Part shown: in pieces, positions 36,029 to 46,566 of the stretch
How positions within the stretch are numbered: position 1 is the first letter of the stretch
How the letters are laid out: every line of letters begins with the position of its first letter
NCBI GenBank assembly: GCA_031216915.1
Contig: CM062289.1
Location: 447,850,910-447,914,909 of the forward strand
Length of the DNA stretch: 64,000 bases
Direction of reading: 5' to 3'
DNA from: Pictodentalium vernedei
Taxonomy: Eukaryota; Mollusca; Scaphopoda; Dentaliida; Dentaliidae
Made by a program: the position numbers and the translations under genes
Notes under the pieces: generated by a model
Databases searched by the model: none
What the model was told of the DNA's origin: nothing
Seen by the model: the letters and a program-made list of their open reading frames with translations, nothing else

Positions 36029-36115
36029 CTAAACATAAGGCTTAAAAACGTTCAACATCTGTTTCTTAGGCCTCCTTTTGGCTGCTCTTACTCTTTTTTC
36101 ATAAAACGATGCAAA
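36029..36115 (-). CDS. Candidate exon, basic C-terminus, unassigned
   Basis: Acceptor TTTATTTTTTTCAAG at 36116. Open for 28 codons to TAG, encoding FASFYEKRVRAAKRRPKKQM then LNVFKPYV. The KRRPKK cluster could be an NLS. It has no good donor, so it would have to be a terminal exon or a pseudogene piece; the KPYV and following zinc-finger-like words favour the latter. It is on the same strand as the host gene. Confidence 0.3.
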   Translation of the reverse strand, partial: FASFYEKRVRAAKRRPKKQMLNVFKPYV

Positions 36116-36187
36116 CTTGAAAAAAATAAAAATTAAATGGTTTATGTCAAATATTTTACCCAAGTTAATAAAACTGATAAATTTGTC

Positions 36188-36426
36188 CCTTGAGTGCAAT
36201 AAGGCTTTGCAATGCTAAAGCATTGCAAAGCCTTCTTGCACTCAAGGGATGAAATACACCACCACCTATGCTATTCTGTACATTATGAGGCCTAAAATAT
36301 AAATACAAACCAAGAACTCGAAGTTTTGATGGCAAAGAAATAATTACAAAAATAAAAAATGCCTGCCCACATGCAATTTTACAAAAAATAGCCTGAGAAA
36401 CAGAAGATCTTCTTTGTGGGGCCTAA
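36188..36426. mobile_element. Foldback MITE (MITE-c), copy
   Basis: Begins with a near-perfect hairpin (36188-36248, CCTTGAGTGCAA... / ...TTGCACTCAAGG) and ends CTTTGTGGGGCCTAA. Same unit and orientation as 11089-11335. Confidence 0.75.
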
Positions 36427-36770
36427 ATCTGTCAAATCCAAACCAGAATTTACATATTTACCATGAAAGTTAAAAAATTTATAGTAATTTATATATTTTT
36501 TATACTTACCAATGACCCAGACATAGCTGGTGCTAACTCTTAAAATATAGGGCCAAACACAAATTTTGCCCCCCAATCCCCAAAATTTGCATCTAAAACT
36601 AAAGAAAACATGTCCTGAAAGGCCCTCCACACTTCGCCCCTACTGCGCATGCGCAGTGTCAAGGACGTTCCGAAATTGGCGCCATTTATCATTCTAATAA
36701 CCAGTGCCTGGTAAGCGCTATGTACTCAGCGGGGAGGCAAGAGTTCCCAACTCCTGGGAGGGCCATCCCC

Positions 36771-36860
36771 GTCTGGGTCATTGGTAAGTATAAAAAATAT
36801 ATAAATTACTATAAATTTTTTAACATTTTTATACTGTACCAATGACCCAGACATAGCTGA
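36771..36860 (-). other. DIRS internal complementary region, copy A4
   Basis: Left-end complement to 36824 joined to right-end complement from 36825. Confidence 0.88.
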
Positions 36861-37489
36861 ATAGTAAAAAGGCTGGAGGGCCAAGGACATAGAGCAAAAT
36901 GGAATACGCTCAATAAAATAAAATAGAGTCATCCCCTGTAGGGAAAAGAAGTAATAGGCCTTACATGTATCTTTCTTATTTATGATAAATTAGAAAGATA
37001 CAACACCTTCCAAAAATTGAGCTTCATACATCCATGTACTCTATAAATATCCAATAATCCTTATACTAATAATTTTTAAAGTAAGCCAATAATAAAGTAA
37101 GTCTAGAGAATAGAGACTCTTATACTCCTAAAAGTGTGTGAGAATTGCATAATCATGTCCGTTGACATATGCAATATTCAAAAGCTATACTTTAAAAACT
37201 AAGACTTGAATGAATTTTATAAACTTAAACTTCTCACTAACTCCGGAGGAGGTATCCCCTTGTTTTCATAGTAAAAACAGGTGACCCAAGGGAACACCCT
37301 CCCCCCCCGTTTTTCTTGCCCTGGGTCAAATAGCCCAGAGCGAAGAGGGCAGCCAAACGGAGACACTGCCGAAAACAGACAGCCTACCTAGCTATAGTAG
37401 CAACTGTTAAGTGAATGACATTCTGAGCAGTAGATAATAGACCTAACAATAGAGGCCTCCAGAAATGGACTCGATATTTCTGAGATAAA

Positions 37490-40400
37490 ATTCATGAATG
37501 GATGGCTGAGCGCAATGAGCAGCCTTCAAAAATCTATAATAGGAACACTATTAATGTAAGCCCAAGAAGTAGAAGAACTCTTACTTCATGAGCCGAAATC
37601 TTAAGCACAACTGCTAAGCCAATGATATACCATAAGCAGTACGCTAGTTAATAGAATCCATTAACAATAAAATGGAGCGTAACGTCCTTCTACTAGACAT
37701 CAAAGACAGAAGAAGCTTACGCCCTTGTAATAAACAGATATCTGTTTAAAAATACATAAACTGTACCCGGAAAGAGTAAAGGCCTATGCCCATACGAAGA
37801 CGGAAGGACCTTAAAATAATAGGTTCCGGATAATAGGAGCCTAACTCTTATGCAACAATCCAACTTAAATAGTAACGGAAGTATTGATTCCGAAACTATG
37901 AAAGTGAAAATCATCCATCGATAGTGCATGAAACTCACTGACTCTACAGTAAAAGAGAAACCAACAGAATTACTGTCTAAAAGGTCAGAATTTGAAAACT
38001 ACTGTTTCCAGAGGCTCAAATGATTACTTAGCTAAATAAGAACCGAAGTTAAAATCCGTATAAGAATTTAATCTAAAGATTCTAAGTCTATTTATCAAAA
38101 AGTTACTAACTGACTTAGATAAAGAGACAAAAGACTCTATTGTAAACTATCGTAGAGTGCATAGGTATGAGGTAACATAAACCTATAACCTAAATAACAA
38201 CAGGCTGCAGTAGATCTTGTGAAACAAGTATACTAAAAAATAGCAATGAGTAGTATGGAGGGATCAACATATGAACATAATGATCCCTACACCACGACGG
38301 AAGAGCCTCCACTTTAGTCGCATAGAATAGCGAAGAAGAGGATCTCCTATAGTAAGAAATCGCGTCCAAAGCTCGTCCAGTACAGTGCTTACAATGCAAT
38401 ACGGACCACACAACGGAATACATGAAGGTTGCGACCTTGCTGGTTGTGATAAAGATGACACGATTTACCCAGTGAAAAAAGATCCTCACATAGAGGAAGA
38501 TTTCACGTTAAGATCCACAGTAGACAAGAGAGTAAATTACTCATGATCTCTGTGAAGATAGAGATGCTATCAACAGAAATGTATTGTGGTTGTTTATCTT
38601 AGCAATACCTGCTAAAACAACAGCGCCGGAGGATACGCGTATCCTATCATTCCGTCCTATAGATCAATAGAGCGTTAACAGTATTAGCTCAGAGATCTGG
38701 ACAAGCCAACACATACGTCTGCAATTGATTAGCAAGCTGTGTCATAAATAAAACATCATTGGGCGCTCCCATAGATAGCAAATCTGATTAAATACTTGTT
38801 TGTTGAGAGTCCATTCTGACAGCAACAAGCGACCCGTAAGAGAACGGGAGTCCGATAAAACAATCAGACGACCCAGAATATGACGGACCAAAACTGAACT
38901 TGGTGTACTATAACCAACAGACGGATTCTTTCCATTAAATTGAATAACGGAAACGAAAGAGTGCCTCCCTGGTTCCGGAGATACGCCACTACTGTCGAAT
39001 TAAAGGACAGGAATTTGGGCATGCGTTTCTGAATAATGTTCATGCAACGACATAAAGCAAGCCTAAAAAACATTATTCCGCGGAAGTTAAACTGCTAGCT
39101 AAAAGACTGCGGAACCCAAAGACCCTGGCACTTCGAATCCGTAGGGATCAGAATATATCCCAATCTGTTTGACTGGCAACCGTCATAACAGCCACACTCG
39201 GGTCCGGCAACTGCGGCGGCACTCTCTGAGTCAACCACCGAAAGTTTGCCCCAGTCTGAATCTCTTGTAACACTAGATAGACAAGAGAATGTATAAATCA
39301 AGCAATTCATGGATTGCCGGAAAGTTGCCGTCGAAGAGAAGCTCCTCCGAGAACGAAGCGACTCTGAGAGAGTTCTTAACCTACTATCCACGCGTGGATG
39401 TAGCTAGGGCTGCATCACGTCTAACCAACTCCAATCAGCCACTGAAGGGCGGAGTTATACGTGAACAAACTACTGCCCTCAAAAGAAATTACATTGAGAA
39501 TAATATCTCGTAAATCTTTTCTTGAAGACGTAATGATAATGCCTCAGTAAGGCGGATTACGTATAATAAAGCGTCTAAGTTAAGTCTACTATACATAATG
39601 TCGTTCCCAACATTGAAATTGGAAAAGACATAAACGGCGAAAAAGAATATATGCAGTCTTTAATCACACCGTCTAGACGCATATGAACTCTCGGTATGCC
39701 CTGCTCTGCCAAAATAAACTATATGTAAAAAAGATAAAATGGCAGAAAAGAGCCACGCGGACAAGAAACTAAACTATCATGCTTAGTAGCAGGCTTGTAT
39801 ATATATATAAATATATAGCGTCGAAAAATAAAACACATGTTGTAATGACAATATTGGACTGCGTCGGTAAGTCAGGGACAAAGTCCCTGTACCGATCGAA
39901 AAATCCGAGTCCAATGACGCTATAAGTCTCTTATCCAAGATCGCAGCAATGAAGTCCGAAAAATAATCACTGGAAGAAATGCCAGAAGATATGAAAGGCA
40001 TCTTCCGATACTACTAAAGGGAAAACTCGAAATCTTTCGAATCCCTTTCGCCATCCTGTCGGACCCTATAAAGCGTTCGGTCATCCGTAGCTTGATGCAA
40101 CCGCGGACCGCACCGACCCAGCGCCGTCGGATAATTCCTGATTCGACCGAGAAACCGTCAATTGCTGGGATGCTGCGAAACAACTGTGCTAACTCGGATA
40201 GCACGTCCGTCACTGAGGCCTGAGGAGCAGCGGTCTTACGATGCATTGCCGCAGGAAGCTCCGAGATCGTTACCCCGTGCATACTTCCAATATGCGAGCG
40301 AACGGAGTGTATAGGCCTCGTGTCCCTTGGCTACCGGATGGCGCGACCTATTCGCTGTGGAATCACTGAATGCCGAAACTGATCGGATACTCGAGGTCAC

Positions 40401-42100
40401 ATAGCCAATGTGCGGTCGTGTGCCCTGCTGTGAGGATGAGGAAGCATTAAAGACAGTCTCTCGGACTGTCAATATAACGGAGCGTCCCGAGCAACGGACA
40501 TATGCTCCGAATGTAAAATATCTGAACCACAACATGCGGTCCCCTATGTTGTTGGCTTCCTCCGATCTGTCCTCAATCTGCCGTCACTGGGTGAGTACTA
40601 AAGTAATTAAAGTGCTCGCATCACCCAAATCTCCTTCCTAGACCGCAACGGACGAACCCGGCAGCCGAACCATTCGATGAATGTACGCTACACCGGGTGA
40701 GCTAGCAAATGTCACTCCGTAAGCGATAGACATATTCCATGAGCACTTATTGCCGCTAACTCTTCATTAACTATGACGACAGAGGCACACTTTTGAAAGA
40801 CATCTCCATAACTCTTCGAACAAGAAACCAGAAATGCTTGGATAGCAAGCATAAAATAATATATATAGCGTCGTTCAATAATTCGAAAGTTTGTGTGACA
40901 TTATTGGACTATGTCGGAACTGAGGGACGATGTCCCTGAACCGAACCAAAAATTTCTAAGTCCACCGACGCTATCAGTTTCTTATCCGGCATCGCAGCAT
41001 ATGTTGTTCCGAAAGGGAAAGCTTGAAATCCACCGAATCCCTTTCGGTATCCCGTCGGACCGGATGAAACTTTCGGACGTCCGTACCGCTTCCGCGGAGC
41101 GTCCCGACCCAGCATCGTCGGATAAAATATATGCGACAGATTCAGTTGATGCTGGGATGCTGCGATAAACTGTGCTATTAAGGAAAGCACGTCCGTTCCC
41201 GAGGCCTGTGCAGTAGCGGACTTACGATGCATTGCCGCTGGAAGCTCCGTGAACGTTAACTCCCGCACACTTCCTATGCGAACGTCCGGAGTCTGCAGGC
41301 CTCGAGTCCCCGGCTACCGCCCCAGCGCTGTCGGATAATTCTCGATCCGACACCGTTTCTGTCGGCTGCTGGGATGCTGCGATAAGCTGTGCTATGTGCA
41401 CAAGAATGTCCGGCGTCGAGACCTGCGGAGGCGCAGTCTATCGCTGCTTCGCCGAGGGCAGCTCCGCATCAGATGGCTCCCGCATACTTTTCCTATGCGA
41501 ACGTCCGGAGTCCATCGGTCTCGAATCCCTGGCTGCCGGATGGTGTGACCTGGTCGCCGAAGAATCCTTGATCGGCGAAGCTGGTAATATATCGGCGGTC
41601 ATGCAGCCAAGGTGCGGTCGTGTGCGCTGACGAGAAGAGGAAGCCTTAGCAGTCTCAGCGGACTGCCTATACAACGGAGCGTCCCGAGCGACGGACGTAT
41701 GCTCCGCTAACGACACATTGTACCACAACATCTGGGGCCAGATGTTGTTGAACGAGAGAGGGGCCTCTCTCGCTTGCCGTCCGGATGGACCGGAACGAGC
41801 TATGAACCGGACTAAAAGGCTTCCTCCGTTCTCCCTCCGATCCGCCGTCACTGGGTGTGCATTAAGTTAATTTTATAGTGCTCGCATCACCCCAAAATTC
41901 CTTCTAGACCGCAACGGACGAACCCGGCTGCCGAACCATTCGGTGAATGGACGCTACACCGGGCGAGCTAGCGGACGTCAAACCTACTAGGGTCCTCTTA
42001 GGCAATTGGCGTATTACATGAGCACTTTTCCGCTAGCCCTTCATTAATTGTGACGACGGAGGCACACTGTTGGAAGACATCACAGATACATCACCCTAAT
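37490..42100 (-). pseudogene. Decayed recombinase, RNase H and duplicated gag of DIRS-A4
   Basis: Same content, order and lesions as the 14330-18940 remnants. The longest frame is 137 codons (41438-41851), a gag fragment. There are no RT motifs. Confidence 0.75.
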
Positions 42101-43417
42101 CTTGATCGTCTGAAATAGAAATTGATAAAGTAGAGTGACCCTGCGGGGAAAGGACCGGAGTGTCCAAATCCCCAACAACATACCGTGACATACGCTTCCC
42201 ATATTGTCATCGAAATCATACGATACAGAACAGGAGTTAATGCGAGTACACTGACCACATATAGAATGATAATAAGGTCAGAGGAAGACTTCCTCTTAAA
42301 ACAATTGATCAATATCCTTTCAATGTGAAAAGAAAACAAGTCCTGGTACTCGCACTAACCCCTGGCAATCAAAATACATAATAATAATATGATCCATTAA
42401 TATAGAAAAAATAATTGAAATCAAAATATTTTGAAAAAATATTTTTTCAGAACAGCCCAAGTTTCTGAAAAGTAACGTTGAGCCCCAATGGATCCCAAGC
42501 CTAAGTGTGGACAAAAATTTTAAAAATATTTTAAACAATTTATTCAACACTTACGAACAATAATAATGTATCTAGTTATGATTAAAATAACATAAAGATA
42601 TTATTATTTAGAAATCCCCCCCTCACACAGAGGGCTGTTGTAATGTAAACAATGAGTGTAAAAACACTATAATAAGACTCCAGGCACCCAGGCCCGAAAT
42701 CAGTTACCAAAAATACACCATCTGATGCAAAACAGAGACTTCCAGGGAAGAAACTGCAGAACATCAGATGGTAGATGCAGAACACAACGCCTAACCACCC
42801 GTAGGTGAAGACGTAAACATGGGGAAAGAACAGAATTCATTCTGTTATACAGCTAAAACTCCCAAGAAATTTTAGTAATAATAATTACAGAAACTATGCC
42901 AAAAGCATGGGAGAATAGCAAGGGGGAACTTAAAGGACAGGGAGAGAGGAAAAACACTTGAAAAAACAGTGTAACTAAATAATCAGAATGACAACAAAAT
43001 GGCTGCTGCCTTGAAAATAGGTAACTTAACATAATTTCATTAAAAAATTTTAAGTTACAGCCCTGATAATATTCTGTCACACATTCTTTTCCTCTCCTCC
43101 TTTTCTATCCTCCTTAGAATCACCATTTCACTAATATTTATGTGTCTGGCATCATTTAAACTGAGATTTAAAAGCACAAAGATCAGTCAGATGTTAACTG
43201 ATGAAGGGCCAAACTTAGAATGATAAATGGCGCCAATTTCGGAACGTCCTTGACACTGCGCATGCGCAGTAGGGGCGAAGTGTGGAGGGCCATTCAGGAC
43301 ATGTTTTCTTTAGTTTTAGATGCAAATTTTGGGGATTGGGGGGCAAAATTTGTGTTTGGCCCTATATTTTAAGAGTTAGCACCAGCTATGTCTGGGTCAT
43401 TGGTACAGTATAAAAAT

Positions 43418-44920
43418 ATTACTCACATTTCAGTTCAATTCACAGGATGACACATTGGGGAGCACTAAAAAATTAAGTAGGTTATAGAACTTGCCTTATC
43501 AGTTCACTTAAAAAGGTAACTTCTGTTGGGGGAGATACAATGAGCAAGATCTTTTGTTGGGGGGGGGGGGGGGGGTTGGGGAGGGGGATACAATGAGCAA
43601 GAGAATCACACTTCAGAAAAACAGTTCTGCAAGAAACTAAAGGTTGGTTTGAGTTAGAGATGGGCAATATATCAACAAGCCAAGACCAATACCGGGTCTG
43701 GACCTGCATCGCTGCATGCAATTGATTACAGAGATGAACAGACTTCAAAGTATCGGCAAACAGGAAGTGGCTGCACGGCAGATCTGAAAATTAGATACAC
43801 GATACAACTCATCATTATGAAGCAGCAGACCAAATATAAAATCATTCCCTTTCATAGAAGCCAAGAAAACTTTGACGGAAGAAGTGTTTCGGACAGACTG
43901 ACGGACGGACAGACGGACTGAGTCGAGCGGTTACTAGACCTGCTCTGCCGCTGGCGGCGCAGGTAAAAAACAGAAGCGATACCGATATCGTGGGGGAAAA
44001 ACTGAACCAAACCAATAGTTGAATACCAGAACCATCTGAATTTTCAAATTTTCCTGCATTCACTCTTTATGAGGCCCTGTTCAGTCTTGATAACAGTTGA
44101 AAGGTTCATTTTGTGACTGATTTTCTTTTTAGTTTTGTTGACCCTGAATGGACTGATAACTGACCTGAATTACCACAAGACTGCATCCTGTACATGTCCA
44201 GTTGTTTAGCAGTTATTTCTAGTCAAGCCTGTTAAGGCATCCAACACCTGACTAGAAATCACTGTTCCGGTGATTTGTCTATTATCGGCAGGACTTCTTA
44301 AAGATGGCATGGTCAGGGTACATGCTCTGAGATCGCAAAATCCTGAAATAGGTCTTCAAACATTAAAGTGTGTTTAGAACAAGTCATTAAATTACTGTAG
44401 ATATGATTCGTGTTCATAAAATACCACTGTAGGGCTCATTGGCAGTGGCATTTATTCTGTTTTTTCCTGATGTGAATTCCCCTTTAGTACTATCAGCAAA
44501 TTTCAGTCAGGTCAGAGACAGAATACCGAACCGATACTGAGGTATAACCCCCCCCCTACCCCCCCCCCCCCCCCCAAAAAAAAACAAAAACGAAACCAAT
44601 ATCAAACCTAAAATTCCAATACCGCCCATATCTAGTTTCAGTCAATAAGGTATATGTACCAAACCTGAAAATAAGCAGTCTGTCATTTGCAGAATGAGGT
44701 CCACAGAGGGTGAATTTGCTGATGCTATCCCATACAGTGGGCCAGTTTATCCTCTGGCTACCTCTTTCTGTTTATGCTTGAGACCTTGATTCAGGTTGAG
44801 GTTCACAGAGGGTAAATTTAGTGATACTACCCTAATGTGCAGGGTAGCATCGCCAAATTCACCCTCTGGAGACCTAATTTTTCAGACAATAGTCTGCTTA
44901 TTTTCTGGCTTGATATGTAC
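43418..44920. other. Intron with simple repeats
   Basis: Holds a G run (43559-43575) and a C-rich tract (44548-44575), the latter followed by nine A; both sit in similar 'accgaac/cgatac' text, as if inverted copies of one repeat (43560-44080 and 44500-44640). A hairpin at about 44802-44875 pairs CACAGAGGGT with ACCCTCTG just before the exon donor. No coding signal. Confidence 0.5.
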
Positions 44921-45025
44921 CTGTTCTACTTTTATGACTGTAGATTTTTTTCTCTTCTGTTGGGATCGTTTCTTTTTCCTCTTCTTTTTTGGAGTTTTAA
45001 TTTCATTTTCTTCCATGTGTGTATT
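44921..45025 (-). CDS. Host exon: NLS-rich segment
   Basis: 105 nt (35 codons, phase 0 to 0). Acceptor AATATTTCAG at 45026 and donor CAG|GTACAT at 44920. It encodes NTHMEENEIKTPKKKRKKKR then SQQKRKKSTVIKVEQ; the lysine/arginine runs form a strong, possibly bipartite, nuclear localisation signal, and IKVE matches the SUMO consensus. The other two frames contain stops. CECR2 and RSF1 also have basic, nuclear-targeting stretches after their WHIM region, consistent with position behind the 54-kb exon. Confidence 0.65.
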
Positions 45026-45585
45026 CTGAAATATTAAGAGAATATGATATATCACAAAGTTTTATATCACAACACTTCAAAACCATTTTTCTTCAAAGAA
45101 CAGAAACTACGGTACCGGTATTTAATTTATTGAAGGCTGAAAATTATCACTGATTTCATGCATACAGACCACACCCCGATTTGAACTCAATCTGTATTTC
45201 ATGTTGATACACCTACATACCACATTTCATTCGATTTGGTCAACTATAACTAAAGTTATCATTATTGGGAAAACAAAGTGGGATTAACACATGGAAATTC
45301 TTTTTCGGTGGACAATAATTCAAATTGAATGCAGGGTTTCACAAATTGCGAGAACAGTTGTTTCGTTCCTGTGACGTTCTCGCAAATGCTTGTTAAGGAG
45401 ACCCATTTACTGTTCCCACAAAATTATAAGCATTTGTTTATCAGATAAAATTTAATAAATTATTAAAATTAATTTCCATAAACATCTTTACTGTAATAGC
45501 CTTTGATATGGAGGTTGAACAATCTAACAATCTATGCATTTGAAGATAAATACTGTATTTACTCTATGTATTGGGACAGCTGAAA
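45026..45585. other. Intron segment
   Basis: Nothing recognised beyond AT-rich unique sequence up to the DIRS-A5 left end. Confidence 0.45.
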
Positions 45586-45759
45586 GTTAAAAAATTTATA
45601 GTAATTTATATATTTTTTATACTTACCAATGACCCAGACTTAGCTGGTGCTAACTCTTAAAATTCTAGGGCCAAACACAAATTTTGCCCCCCAATCCCCA
45701 AAATTTGCATCTAAAACCAAAAGAAATCATGTCCTGAAGGTCCTCCATACTTTGCCCTC

Positions 45760-45803
45760 ACTGCGCATGCGCAGTGTCAAGGACATCCCGAAATTGGCGC
45801 CAA
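45760..45803. promoter_or_regulatory. NRF1-like and E2F-like palindromes in DIRS-A5 left terminal repeat
   Basis: ACTGCGCATGCGCAGT (45760-45775) is a perfect palindrome containing the NRF1 consensus TGCGCATGCGCA. About 20 bp further is TTGGCGCCAA, an E2F-type palindrome. Both recur in the right terminal repeat and in all DIRS-A ends, the first also in DIRS-B. Promoter function is inferred. Confidence 0.5.
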
Positions 45804-45884
45804 TTATCATTCTTACAAGCAGTGCCTGGTCAGCGCTATGTACTCAGCGGGGAGGTATGAGTTCCCAATTCCTGGGAGGGCCAT

Positions 45885-45965
45885 CATTGGTAAGTATAAA
45901 AAATATATAAATTACTATAAATTTTTTAACATTTTTATACTGTACCAATGACCCAGACTTAGCTG
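45885..45965 (-). other. DIRS internal complementary region, copy A5 (shortened)
   Basis: Junction at 45930/45931. Compared with the other copies, about 12 bp (CCCGTCTGGGTC) is missing at the left-complement side, so the splint is shorter. The right-complement side carries the copy-specific variant ACTTAGCTG, matching this copy's own ends. Confidence 0.85.
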
Positions 45966-46072
45966 AATAGTAAAAAGGCTGGAGGGCCTAGGACATAGAG
46001 GAAAATCCAATAAGCTCAACTATATAATTACAGTCAACCCCTCAAGGAGAAAAGGAGTATTAGGCTTTACAT

Positions 46073-46108
46073 GTATCTTTCTTATTTTATGATAAATTAG
46101 AAAGATAC
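46073..46108. repeat. Conserved hairpin downstream of recombinase, DIRS-A5
   Basis: GTATCTTTCT pairs with AGAAAGATAC around an AT-rich loop. The same hairpin is at 1473-1507, 13773-13807, 32275-32310 and 36967-37001. On the element's own strand it lies in the 3' part, after the coding region. Confidence 0.7.
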
Positions 46109-46566
46109 AATACCCTCCATAATTGAGCATAATAACATTCATGTTCTCTATTAACATCCAGTATAACCCCTTATACTAATTATTTTCAAAGTAAGCCAAT
46201 AAATAAAGTTAGTCCAGAGAACTGAGACTCTTTATATTCTTTTAAAAGTGTCCGAGGATTGTATATTAACGCACGTTTGACACTTGACATATACAAATGC
46301 TTCACACCGAGCTACACTTTAAAAATATGACATGAATGAATTTTTAACATTAATATTACACTTTAAAACCATCCCGGTAACGACTCAGAATTACTGACTC
46401 CGGAGGAGGAATCCCCTTGCTTTTCACTATAAAGCAGGTGACCTAAGGGGAACACCCTCCCACCCCCCCTTCCCCTTGCCCTGGGTCAAATAGCCTAGAG
46501 CGAAGAGGGCAGCAGGACGGAGTCACTGCTGGAACAGAAAGACTGCATAACTATAGTTGCAACTGT

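Larger units (their letters stand above)
36469..43417 (-). mobile_element. DIRS-A copy 4: non-autonomous, RT-deleted
   Basis: 6949 bp from GTTAAAAAATTTATAG to GTATAAAAAT. The terminal repeats include ACTGCGCATGCGCAGT at 36642 and 43255. It has the same RT-deletion junction (about 39302-39312) and the same gag duplication (about 39760-40805 and 40806-42070) as copies 1 and 2, and is almost identical to copy 2. A short deletion removes sequence near 37240 relative to copy 2 (the ACAACCATCCC stretch). Flanks are not a MITE, so it is an independent insertion. Confidence 0.9.
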
